From DASUPK01 sp963833375 (lineage in GTDB: Bacteria > Actinomycetota > Thermoleophilia > Solirubrobacterales > 70-9), in contig CAWHXR010000010.1 of NCBI GenBank assembly GCA_963833375.1, positions 434,001 to 498,000 on the forward strand: a stretch of 64,000 nucleotides of DNA, written 5' to 3'. Made by a program: the position numbers and the translations under genes. Shown here piece after piece: positions 43,945 through 50,660 of this stretch. The number at the start of each line of letters is the position of its first letter. Positions within the stretch are counted from its first letter, which is position 1. The notes under the pieces are model-generated. The model was not told the origin of the DNA and searched no databases. It was given only the letters and a program-made list of their open reading frames with translations.

Positions 43945-43983
43945 ACGGGTTGCTCCTCGGCTTCGCCTGCGGAGCACCCTCGC
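43945..43983 (-). repeat. Interspersed palindromic repeat, copy 4
   Basis: GCGAGGGTGCTCCG, GGCGAAGCC, GAGGAGCAACCCGT on the minus strand, placed five bases ahead of the riboswitch aptamer inside the leader RNA. Nearly identical to copy 6 at 60385. Confidence 0.8.
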
Positions 43984-44028
43984 CTTACCGGAGGGATTAG
44001 GCCTTTGCTGGCGCGGCAGTATAACCAG

Positions 44029-44034
44029 ACACCA
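44029..44034 (-). promoter_or_regulatory. -10 box for the riboswitch leader
   Basis: TATACT on the minus strand, about 90 bases before the aptamer; a consensus-like -35 at 17 bp is not visible. Transcripts from here would carry the repeat and the riboswitch. Confidence 0.5.
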
Positions 44035-44055
44035 GGAGGTGACGTGCAAGTGGTC

Positions 44056-44084
44056 GGGCGGAGCCGGTCGTCCCGGCTCCGCCC
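44056..44084 (-). terminator. Hairpin after the osmolyte-binding protein gene
   Basis: A 12-bp perfect stem, GGGCGGAGCCGG and CCGGCTCCGCCC with a five-base loop, 16 bases past the stop codon. No T run. Confidence 0.65.
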
Positions 44085-44100
44085 TCCCACGTAAGGGCGG

Positions 44101-45090
44101 CTACTGGATGTAGCCGTCCTCCTTCAGGTACTGCGTCGCGACGGCGGCCGGGTCCTGCTTGTCGATGTCGACCCGGGCGTTCAGCTCCTGCATCACCGGC
44201 AGGGTGAGGCCCTTCTGGACCTTCTCGATCGTCGCGGCGTAGTCGGGTCCGGCCTTCTGGACCGTCGACTGATCCGTGACCCAGATGACGTTCCCCGAGG
44301 GGAAGATCCCCTTGTCATCCTGGAGCAGGACGTACTTGTCCGGGTTGGCGGACAGCTGGGCGTCCGAGGTGAAGACGATCGAGGCGTCCGCCTGGCCCTT
44401 GTCGAGGACCGTGTAGCGAAGCCCGATGTCCACCGGGTTGAACGACGCAAACTGGAGGCCGTAGACGTTCTGCAGGCCCACCAGGCAGTCCACCCGCTGC
44501 CGGCACTCCGGCGAGCCGTAGAGGTTCAGGTCCTGCGACTTGCCCTGGAGGTCGGAGATCTTCGTGACCCCGAGCTCGTTGGCCTTGGTCTTCAGCATGC
44601 CCAGCGCGTTCGCGTCCGCGAACGGCGTTGGGGTGAAGGCCGTCTCGCCCTTCGGCTCGAGCTCCGCCTTCGCCTGCTCGTATGCCTGCTGGGCGTCGGC
44701 GGGCACCTGGTTCGCCTCCTTGCCGAAGATGGAGGTGAGGAGCGTCGAGGTGTACTCCGGGTAGCCGCTGATCTGGCCGTCCTGCAGCGCCTTGTAGGCG
44801 ATCTGCTCGGAACCCAGGTTGAGGTTGGTCTTCACGTCATAGCCCGCGGCCTGCAGCGCCTGGGCATAGATGTTGCCGAGGATGTACTCCTCGGTGAAGT
44901 TCTTCGAACCTACCGTGAGCTGGATCCCCTTGTTGGCGGGATTGGACTTGATCAGGTTGGCGGAGTTGCCCCCGCTCGTCCCGGTGTCGTTGTTGCTGTC
45001 GCCGCCCCCACAAGCGGCGACGCTGACGGCTACGAGCAGCGCCGCAAGCAGCGCGAACGTCGCCCTCAGTCGCGAATGGCCGGTGACCAC
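44101..45090 (-). CDS. OpuCC/OsmF-type osmolyte-binding lipoprotein
   Basis: Receptor of a QAT-family ABC importer for glycine betaine, choline or related osmolytes. About 329 residues: signal peptide with lipobox VSVAAC, Ser/Gly/Asn linker, then VGSKNFTEEYILGNIYAQAL, the family's hallmark, and GYPEYTSTLLTS, QADASIVFTSDAQL. GTG 45090 is preceded by AGAGGAGAG, so longer in-frame starts are rejected. Last gene of a four-gene operon (ATPase, permease, permease, receptor). Confidence 0.92.
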   Translation of the reverse strand: MVTGHSRLRATFALLAALLVAVSVAACGGGDSNNDTGTSGGNSANLIKSNPANKGIQLTVGSKNFTEEYILGNIYAQALQAAGYDVKTNLNLGSEQIAYKALQDGQISGYPEYTSTLLTSIFGKEANQVPADAQQAYEQAKAELEPKGETAFTPTPFADANALGMLKTKANELGVTKISDLQGKSQDLNLYGSPECRQRVDCLVGLQNVYGLQFASFNPVDIGLRYTVLDKGQADASIVFTSDAQLSANPDKYVLLQDDKGIFPSGNVIWVTDQSTVQKAGPDYAATIEKVQKGLTLPVMQELNARVDIDKQDPAAVATQYLKEDGYIQ

Positions 45091-45143
45091 GAGACTCTCC
45101 TCTCGTCTGGGGTTGCTGCACCCCTGGAATGGACCGCGTGATC

Positions 45144-45872
45144 CTATGCCGCGGCGCCGGCGCGCGCGAGCTTCAGGCCGCGTGGCGTCAGCAGCCACTG
45201 CACGCCCGCGAGGCCGAGCTCCAGCCCGAGCGTGAGCAGGGCGATCAGGATTGCCCCCGCCACCACCCCGGCGTCGCCGTACACGTTCCGGCCCAGGATG
45301 TAGTCGCCCAGCGTGCTCACCCCGGCGAGTGACGCCAGCGCGACCGTCGCGATGATGTTCACCGCCCCCGTCCGCACCCCGGCCATGATCGTCGGCACCG
45401 CCAGGGGCAGCTCCACCCTGAAGATGATCTGCAGGCCTCTCATGCCCATCCCGCGGGCGGCCTCGACCGCGTTCCGGTCCACCTGGCTCATGCCGACATA
45501 CGCATTGGTGAGGATCGGCGGGATCCCCAGCACCGCAAAAGCGAAGGTGACGTTGATCAGACCCACGCCGATGAACGCCGCCACGAAGGCGATCAGCGCA
45601 AGCTCCGGCACCGCTCGGCCGGCGTTGCCCAGCGAGATGGCGAAGGCCTCGCCCTTGTGCAGGTGCCCGAGGATCACCCCCATGGGCAGCGCGACCGCGG
45701 TCGCGGCGCCCAGCGCCAGGAACGTGACCTTGAGGTGCTGGCCGACGAGATGCAGCGCCTGGTGCGGGCCTCCCACCAGCGTGTCCCCGGTCCGCGCCTC
45801 CTGCTGATGAAAGATGAAGTTGAACGCGTCCGTGAAGGCGCTCAGGAACCCGAGGTGGATGAACGTGGTCAA
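45144..45872 (-). CDS. Osmolyte ABC permease (OpuCD-like)
   Basis: A 242-residue inner-membrane permease with an extended N terminus and five or six hydrophobic segments. The EAA loop is GMGMRGLQIIFRVELPLAVP, and AVPELALIAFVAAFIGVG and GAVNIIATVALASLAG are typical of the QAT family. Overlaps the upstream permease by four bases. Confidence 0.92.
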   Translation of the reverse strand: MTTFIHLGFLSAFTDAFNFIFHQQEARTGDTLVGGPHQALHLVGQHLKVTFLALGAATAVALPMGVILGHLHKGEAFAISLGNAGRAVPELALIAFVAAFIGVGLINVTFAFAVLGIPPILTNAYVGMSQVDRNAVEAARGMGMRGLQIIFRVELPLAVPTIMAGVRTGAVNIIATVALASLAGVSTLGDYILGRNVYGDAGVVAGAILIALLTLGLELGLAGVQWLLTPRGLKLARAGAAA

Positions 45873-46609
45873 ACGGTCGCCTCCCTCGACGACCGCCGCC
45901 AGGGTGCCAGCAGGCGCTGGGCGACGAGGAGGAGCAGGTCGAACGCGATCGCCATCAGGATCGTCAGCCCGCCGGCGATCACGATGTTGGTCTTGAAGTC
46001 GATCTGCTGGTAGAGAGGCGCGCCCAGGGTGTTGACGTTCGCGAAGACCATCAGGCTGGCGATGGCAACCGTCGAGACGGTGGCGATGCGGAGCCCCGCG
46101 ATGATCTCCGGCAACGCCAGCGGCAGCTCGACGCGCCAGAGCAGCTGGCGATCGGTCATTCCCATGCCGCGCCCCGCCTCCTTGCTCTCGGGCGGGACGT
46201 TGGCGAGTCCGGCGACGATGTTCCGGTAGATGATCTGGAGGGTGTAGACGCTGAGGACGATGATCGCCGTCGTCCAGCCGAGGCCGGTGATCGGCAGGAG
46301 CAGGAAGATGAAGGCGAGCGACGGGATCGTGTACAGGATCCCGGTGGCGCCGGTGAAGGTGGGGACCAGCCAGCGCCGGCCGTGCGAGAGGAGGGCCATC
46401 GTGAACGCCACGGCGAAGCCGATGGCGACCGCGACCAGCACCAGGAACAGGTGATTGAGGAGGGGGGTCGTGTAGCGATCGAAGTTGTCGATCGCCCAGC
46501 CGAAGCAGAAAGCCTTGTTCTGTGCCACGCAGCTGGCGTTGCCGCCGGTTCGGTTGTGGATCGTGACCTGCCCGATCAGCGGGGCGTACTGGGCGAGGGC
46601 GGCGCTCAT
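45869..46609 (-). CDS. Osmolyte ABC permease (OpuCB-like)
   Basis: A 246-residue permease. An N-terminal periplasmic stretch (IGQVTIHNRTGGNASCVAQN) precedes helices; LYTIPSLAFIFLLLPITGLG and the EAA loop GMGMTDRQLLWRVELPLALP are family features. It pairs with the next permease to form the channel. Overlaps both neighbours by four bases, indicating strict translational coupling. Confidence 0.92.
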   Translation of the reverse strand: MSAALAQYAPLIGQVTIHNRTGGNASCVAQNKAFCFGWAIDNFDRYTTPLLNHLFLVLVAVAIGFAVAFTMALLSHGRRWLVPTFTGATGILYTIPSLAFIFLLLPITGLGWTTAIIVLSVYTLQIIYRNIVAGLANVPPESKEAGRGMGMTDRQLLWRVELPLALPEIIAGLRIATVSTVAIASLMVFANVNTLGAPLYQQIDFKTNIVIAGGLTILMAIAFDLLLLVAQRLLAPWRRSSREATV

Positions 46610-47775
46610 TCGCCCAGCGGCCGCTCGACCGCGGCGTGCTCCTCGACCTTCGCCTCGGGCGAGACGAGAAACTCGGAGATGATCTCGACGGAGAGCACGC
46701 CGGCGATTCGACCCCGGGCGTCCGTCACCGGCGCGTACTGGGTCTCGGTCTGGAGAAGGTCCGAGAGCGCGTCGCGCATCACGTCGTCCAGCTCCAGGAC
46801 GGGCTGCGGGCCGCTGTCGGGGTTCTGCGGGACCGTGTCGGCCCGCAGGTCGGATTCGGAGAGCCAGCCGAGCGGCCGCCGTTCGGAGTCGACCACCAGC
46901 GCATGCGGGACTTCGGCGCCGTCGAGCTTCGCCCTGACCTCCGCGGTCGACTGACCGACGAAGGCGAGGGGCGCCTCCCAGAGGTCGATGTCGCGCACCC
47001 TCATCAGTGCGAGGCGCTTCAGCGCCCGATCGGCCCCGACGAAGTCCTCCACGAAGTCGTCGGCCGGCGCCATCAGGAGCTCGGCGGGTGTGGCGTACTG
47101 GGCGAGGCGGCCGCCGTCCTTCAGGATCGCGATCCGGTCGCCCATCTTGATCGCCTCATCGATGTCGTGGGTGACGAAGAGAACGGTCTTCTGGATCTCG
47201 GCCTGGAGGCGGAGGAACTCGTTCTGGAGGCGCTCGCGGTTGATCGGGTCGATCGCGCCGAAGGGCTCGTCCATCAGCATCACCGGCGGGTCGGCGGCGA
47301 GGGCCCGGGCGACCCCGACGCGCTGCTGCTGGCCGCCGGAGAGCTGGCTCGGGAAGCGGTCGCCCAACTCGGGGTCGAGGCCGATCACATCGAGGAGCTC
47401 CCGAACGCGATTCCAGGTGCGCTCCCGGTCCCAGCCGAGCAGCCTCGGCACCGTTGCGATGTTGTCGGCGACGCTGCGGTGCGGGAAGAGCCCGATCTGC
47501 TGGATCACGTAGCCCATCTCCCGGCGCAGCTCCGCGGGGTCCCGGTCACGGACGGAGGTCTCCCCGATCAGGATGTCGCCCTCGGTGATCTCGACGGTGC
47601 GGTTGACCATCCGCATCGCCGTGGTCTTGCCGCAGCCTGACGGGCCGACCAATACGCAGATCTCCCCCGCCGGCACCTGGAGTGAAAGGTCGGTGATGGC
47701 CGGCTCGGACTGGCCCGGATATCGCTTGGTGACGTCCCTGTACGAAACCGAAGCTGCGAGGCGCTCGCCCTCCAC
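46606..47775 (-). CDS. Osmolyte ABC ATPase with tandem CBS domains (OpuCA-like)
   Basis: A 389-residue ATPase. Walker A VGPSGCGKTT, Q-loop YVIQQIGLFPHRSV, signature LSGGQQQRVGVARAL and Walker B PVMLMDEPFGAIDP are intact. Residues 250-380 hold two CBS repeats (HALVVDSERRPLGWLSESDL and YAPVTDARGRIAGVLSVEII), which in OpuA sense ionic strength or, in some Gram-positives, bind c-di-AMP. That is of interest with a c-di-AMP riboswitch 3 kb away. First gene of the operon; TAGGAT ends seven bases before its GTG. Confidence 0.93.
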   Translation of the reverse strand: MEGERLAASVSYRDVTKRYPGQSEPAITDLSLQVPAGEICVLVGPSGCGKTTAMRMVNRTVEITEGDILIGETSVRDRDPAELRREMGYVIQQIGLFPHRSVADNIATVPRLLGWDRERTWNRVRELLDVIGLDPELGDRFPSQLSGGQQQRVGVARALAADPPVMLMDEPFGAIDPINRERLQNEFLRLQAEIQKTVLFVTHDIDEAIKMGDRIAILKDGGRLAQYATPAELLMAPADDFVEDFVGADRALKRLALMRVRDIDLWEAPLAFVGQSTAEVRAKLDGAEVPHALVVDSERRPLGWLSESDLRADTVPQNPDSGPQPVLELDDVMRDALSDLLQTETQYAPVTDARGRIAGVLSVEIISEFLVSPEAKVEEHAAVERPLGE

Positions 47776-47782
47776 TGCGGCG

Positions 47783-47788
47783 ATCCTA
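47783..47788 (-). promoter_or_regulatory. -10 box of the osmolyte importer operon
   Basis: TAGGAT on the minus strand, seven bases before GTG 47775, leaderless geometry. Divergent from the rplM promoter 8 bp away. Confidence 0.5.
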
Positions 47789-47795
47789 CCGGCGC

Positions 47796-47834
47796 TATCA
47801 TCCGCCGGCCGCGGATTGGTGCGCGGCTCTTTTT
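47796..47834 (+). promoter_or_regulatory. rplM promoter and hairpin leader
   Basis: TATCAT at 47796-47801 is the -10. The leader, about 27 bases, is a hairpin (GCCGCG 47808-47813, CGCGGC 47822-47827) followed by TCTTTTT that runs into the ATG. It has terminator-like form and no ribosome binding site. An attenuator or an L13 binding site is possible. Confidence 0.5.
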
Positions 47835-48287
47835 ATGGCTACGGCGACAGCGATGAAGACCTACCAGGCGACTGCCCAGGACCGCGAGCGGGACTGGTAC
47901 GTGGTCGACGCCCAGGGCAAGACGCTCGGCCGCCTGGCGACCCAGATCGCGGACGTGCTCCGCGGGAAGCGCAAGCCGACCTACACACCCCACGTCGACG
48001 TCGGGGACTTCGTGATCGTCGTCAACGCCGAGAAGATCGCGGTGACCGGCAAGAAGCGCGAGGACAAGCGCTACTGGCGGCACAGCGGGTATCCCGGCGG
48101 CATCCGCTTCCGCACCCTGGGCGACCTGCTCGAGCAGCGCCCCGAGGAGGTGATCCGCAAGGCGGTCAAGGGGATGCTCCCCCGCAACCGGCTCGCGCGG
48201 CAGCAACTCCGCAAGCTCAAGGTGTACGCGGGGCCCGAGCATCCGCACCGGGCCCAGAAGCCCGAGCAGTTGGAGATCGAGACTTGA
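47835..48287 (+). CDS. rplM: Ribosomal protein L13 (uL13)
   Basis: A 150-residue 50S subunit protein. YVVDAQGKTLGRLATQIADV, GDFVIVVNAEKIAVTGKK, YWRHSGYPGGIR and VKGMLPRNRLARQQLRKLKVY given in part are the family blocks. The ATG at 47835 follows a T run; a second in-frame ATG (residue 7, MKTYQATAQD) is a possible alternative. Overlaps the S9 start (TGATG), the standard L13-S9 operon. Confidence 0.96.
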   Translation: MATATAMKTYQATAQDRERDWYVVDAQGKTLGRLATQIADVLRGKRKPTYTPHVDVGDFVIVVNAEKIAVTGKKREDKRYWRHSGYPGGIRFRTLGDLLEQRPEEVIRKAVKGMLPRNRLARQQLRKLKVYAGPEHPHRAQKPEQLEIET

Positions 48288-49195
48288 TGGCCGACGAAGA
48301 GCAGCAGCCCGACGAGGGGGGGCAGCAGCCCGAGGAGCAGCAGCCCGAGGAGCAGCCCGAGGAGCAGCAGCCCGAGGAGGCCCTCGCCGAGGACGCCGCC
48401 ACCGAGGCCGAGGGCCCGGTCGAGGAGCAGCCCAAGGCCGAGGAGCAGCCCAAGGCCGAGGAGCAGGCGGGCGAGGAGCAGACGCAGGCCGAGGAGCAGG
48501 CTCCCGCGGAGGAGGCCCTCGCCGAGGACGCCGCCACCGAGGACGACAGCCAGGCCGAGCAGGCCGCGGCTCCCCAGCAGGAGGCCGCCGCACCCGCTCA
48601 GCCGAAGGCCGACGGCAAGAAGAAGGAGGAGGTCGTCCCGGGAGCCGAGCTCGATCCGATCGCGATCGAGCCGGAGCGCGAGCTCGACGCCGAGGAGCGC
48701 GCCCGCCGGGAGGCCGAGGAGGAGGAGCGTGCCCGCCGGGAGCGCGAGCTGATCGGCGACGAGGATGAGGCGACGCCCGTCGCGGCCAAGCCCGCCAAGC
48801 TCTCGGGGGATGCCAGCTACGCGGCGACCGGGAAGCGGAAGTCCTCGGTCGCCCGAGTGATCCTGCGGCCGGGTGACGGCAGCATCGAGGTCAACAAGAG
48901 GAAGCTCGATGAGTACTTCCCGCGTGCCTACCTGCAATCGGTCGCCAAGCAGCCCCTGGTGCAGAGCGGCTACGAGGGCAACGTCGACGTGCGCGTCCGG
49001 GTACACGGCGGCGGCATCTCCGGCCAGGCGGCGGCCGTCCGGCACGGCATCGCCCGCGCCCTCTGCGACGTCGATCCGGCGCTTCGCCCCGAGCTCAAGC
49101 GCCGAGGCATGCTGACTCGCGACGCGCGGGTCAAGGAGCGCCGCAAGGCCGGGCTGAAGAAGGCCCGCAAGCGGCCGCAGTTCTCGAAGCGTTAG
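48287..49195 (+). CDS. rpsI: Ribosomal protein S9 (uS9) with a long acidic N-terminal extension
   Basis: The C-terminal 125 residues are ordinary S9: YAATGKRKSSVARVILRPGD, VRVHGGGISGQAAAVRHGIA and the C-terminal KKARKRPQFSKR that reaches the P-site tRNA. Before it lie about 175 extra residues rich in Glu, Gln, Pro and Ala, with PEEQQ repeats and EEALAEDAATE occurring twice (near 30 and 75), then a charged helix (ERELDAEERARREAEEEERA). The frame is continuous from an ATG coupled to rplM. No internal start with a binding site is apparent close to the core, so the extension is probably made. Confidence 0.95.
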   Translation: MADEEQQPDEGGQQPEEQQPEEQPEEQQPEEALAEDAATEAEGPVEEQPKAEEQPKAEEQAGEEQTQAEEQAPAEEALAEDAATEDDSQAEQAAAPQQEAAAPAQPKADGKKKEEVVPGAELDPIAIEPERELDAEERARREAEEEERARRERELIGDEDEATPVAAKPAKLSGDASYAATGKRKSSVARVILRPGDGSIEVNKRKLDEYFPRAYLQSVAKQPLVQSGYEGNVDVRVRVHGGGISGQAAAVRHGIARALCDVDPALRPELKRRGMLTRDARVKERRKAGLKKARKRPQFSKR

Positions 49196-49207
49196 CGTCC
49201 GCCAGGC

Positions 49208-50515
49208 GTGGCGGAGAGGAGATTCTTCGGGACCGACGGGGTCCGGGGCCCGGTTGGCGATCTGCTCACTCCGGACCTTGCCGTTCGGCTGGGGCGAGCA
49301 GCCGCGCTGCAGGCCGATTCCGAGCGCCCACAGGTCCTGATCATCCGCGACACGCGCGAGTCGGGGCCGATGCTCGAGGAGGCCCTGGCCGCGGGGGTGG
49401 CCGCGGGCGGGGGAGACGCGATGCTCGGCGGGGTCCTGCCGACGCCGGCCGCGTCGGTGCTCACCCGGCGGCTGAGATTCGACCTCGCGGCGGTGGTCTC
49501 CGCCTCGCACAACCCGTTCGCCGACAACGGGATCAAGTTCCTCAACGCCCGGGGGACAAAGCTCGACGACGACGCCGAGCTCGCGATCGAGGCGCGCATG
49601 GACGAGCCGACCGGCGAGCGGGTCGGTGGTGTTCGCACCCTCGAGGGAGCCTTCGACGACTACGTCCGGGAGCTGCGCACGGCCTTCGCGCTCGACCTCT
49701 CGGGCCTGCGCATCGCGCTCGACTGCGCGAACGGGGCCACCCACCGCGCCGCTCCCGTGACCTTCGGCGCGCTCGGCGCCGACCTCGTCCTGACGGCGGT
49801 GGAGCCCGACGGCCGCAACATCAACGCCGACTGCGGCTCGACCCATCCGGACGGGCTCGTTGCGCTGGTTTCCTCGTCCGGCGCGGACATCGGTTTCGCC
49901 TATGACGGGGACGGGGACCGCATGCTGGCCGTCGACGGTAAGGGCCGCCTCCACGACGGCGACGACCTGATCGCGTTGATCGCCAGGGACCTGCAGGGTC
50001 GCGGTGAGCTGGAGGGCGGGGTGGCCGTGACGGTGATGACCAACTTCGGGTTCATGAAGACGATGGAGGCGGAGGGCATCGAGGTCGTCCAGACCCAGGT
50101 CGGCGACCGCTACGTGATCGAGGCCCTGCTGGAGCGCGACTGGCGCCTGGGCGGGGAGCAATCCGGCCACATCGTCTGGACGGAGTACACGCCGACGGGC
50201 GACGGGATCGCGGCGTCCCTGCTGGCGTTGCGCGCGCTCGGCGGGCGCCGCCTCGAGGATGTGAAGCCCTTCGAGCGGCTCCCCCAGCGGCTGGAGAACG
50301 TCCGGATCGCCGATCCAGGCGCCGTGCAGGGAGCCGACCAGCTGTGGAGCGCGGTCGAGGACGAGAACGGGAAGCTCGAGGGCCGCGGCAGGGTGCTCGT
50401 GCGCCCGTCCGGCACGGAGCCCCTCCTGCGCGTGATGGTGGAGGCGCCCGACGAGGCCGAGTGCGAGGCGATCTCCGACCGGCTCGTCGAGGTCGCCCGG
50501 CGCGAGCTCGCCTAG
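49208..50515 (+). CDS. glmM: Phosphoglucosamine mutase
   Basis: Converts glucosamine 6-phosphate to glucosamine 1-phosphate for UDP-GlcNAc and wall synthesis. 435 residues: RFFGTDGVRGPVG, the phosphoserine loop VVSASHNPFADNGIKF, metal loop AYDGDGDRMLAVD, sugar loop GGEQSGHIVW and phosphate loop RPSGTEPLLRVM. GTG start 12 bp after rpsI. GlmS, the preceding pathway enzyme, follows in the next unit. Confidence 0.95.
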   Translation: MAERRFFGTDGVRGPVGDLLTPDLAVRLGRAAALQADSERPQVLIIRDTRESGPMLEEALAAGVAAGGGDAMLGGVLPTPAASVLTRRLRFDLAAVVSASHNPFADNGIKFLNARGTKLDDDAELAIEARMDEPTGERVGGVRTLEGAFDDYVRELRTAFALDLSGLRIALDCANGATHRAAPVTFGALGADLVLTAVEPDGRNINADCGSTHPDGLVALVSSSGADIGFAYDGDGDRMLAVDGKGRLHDGDDLIALIARDLQGRGELEGGVAVTVMTNFGFMKTMEAEGIEVVQTQVGDRYVIEALLERDWRLGGEQSGHIVWTEYTPTGDGIAASLLALRALGGRRLEDVKPFERLPQRLENVRIADPGAVQGADQLWSAVEDENGKLEGRGRVLVRPSGTEPLLRVMVEAPDEAECEAISDRLVEVARRELA

Positions 50516-50534
50516 CGACCGCCAGGCCGCCCAT

Positions 50535-50633
50535 TCAGGAGCGAGGGCGAAAGCCCGGAGCGACTGCAGTTGGGCAGCCGCTTGCGGTCGTAGGTCCGGC
50601 CGCGGTTTTTGTCGGGGCCGTTCATTCCTGAAG
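50535..50633 (+). ncRNA. Candidate structured RNA between glmM and glmS
   Basis: TTCAGGA (50535-50541) and TCCTGAA (50627-50633) can pair and close about 100 bases that contain several hairpins: GGGC-GAAA-GCCC (a GNRA tetraloop), CTGC/GCAG, CCGC-TT-GCGG and CGGCC/GGCCG. One degenerate unit of the TTTGTGG-type repeat lies inside. The glmS promoter lies downstream, so this may be a glmM 3' element or separate RNA. It is not the glmS ribozyme. Confidence 0.35.
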
Positions 50634-50644
50634 CCATCTGGCTT

Positions 50645-50650
50645 TACGCT
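50645..50650 (+). promoter_or_regulatory. -10 box of glmS
   Basis: TACGCT, ten bases before the ATG, no ribosome binding site. Confidence 0.45.
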
Positions 50651-50660
50651 GTACGGCCTC

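Noticed and set aside
50516..50660. glmS ribozyme
   Set aside because: None of the conserved core of the Firmicutes glmS ribozyme is visible, and the predicted promoter lies downstream of the element.
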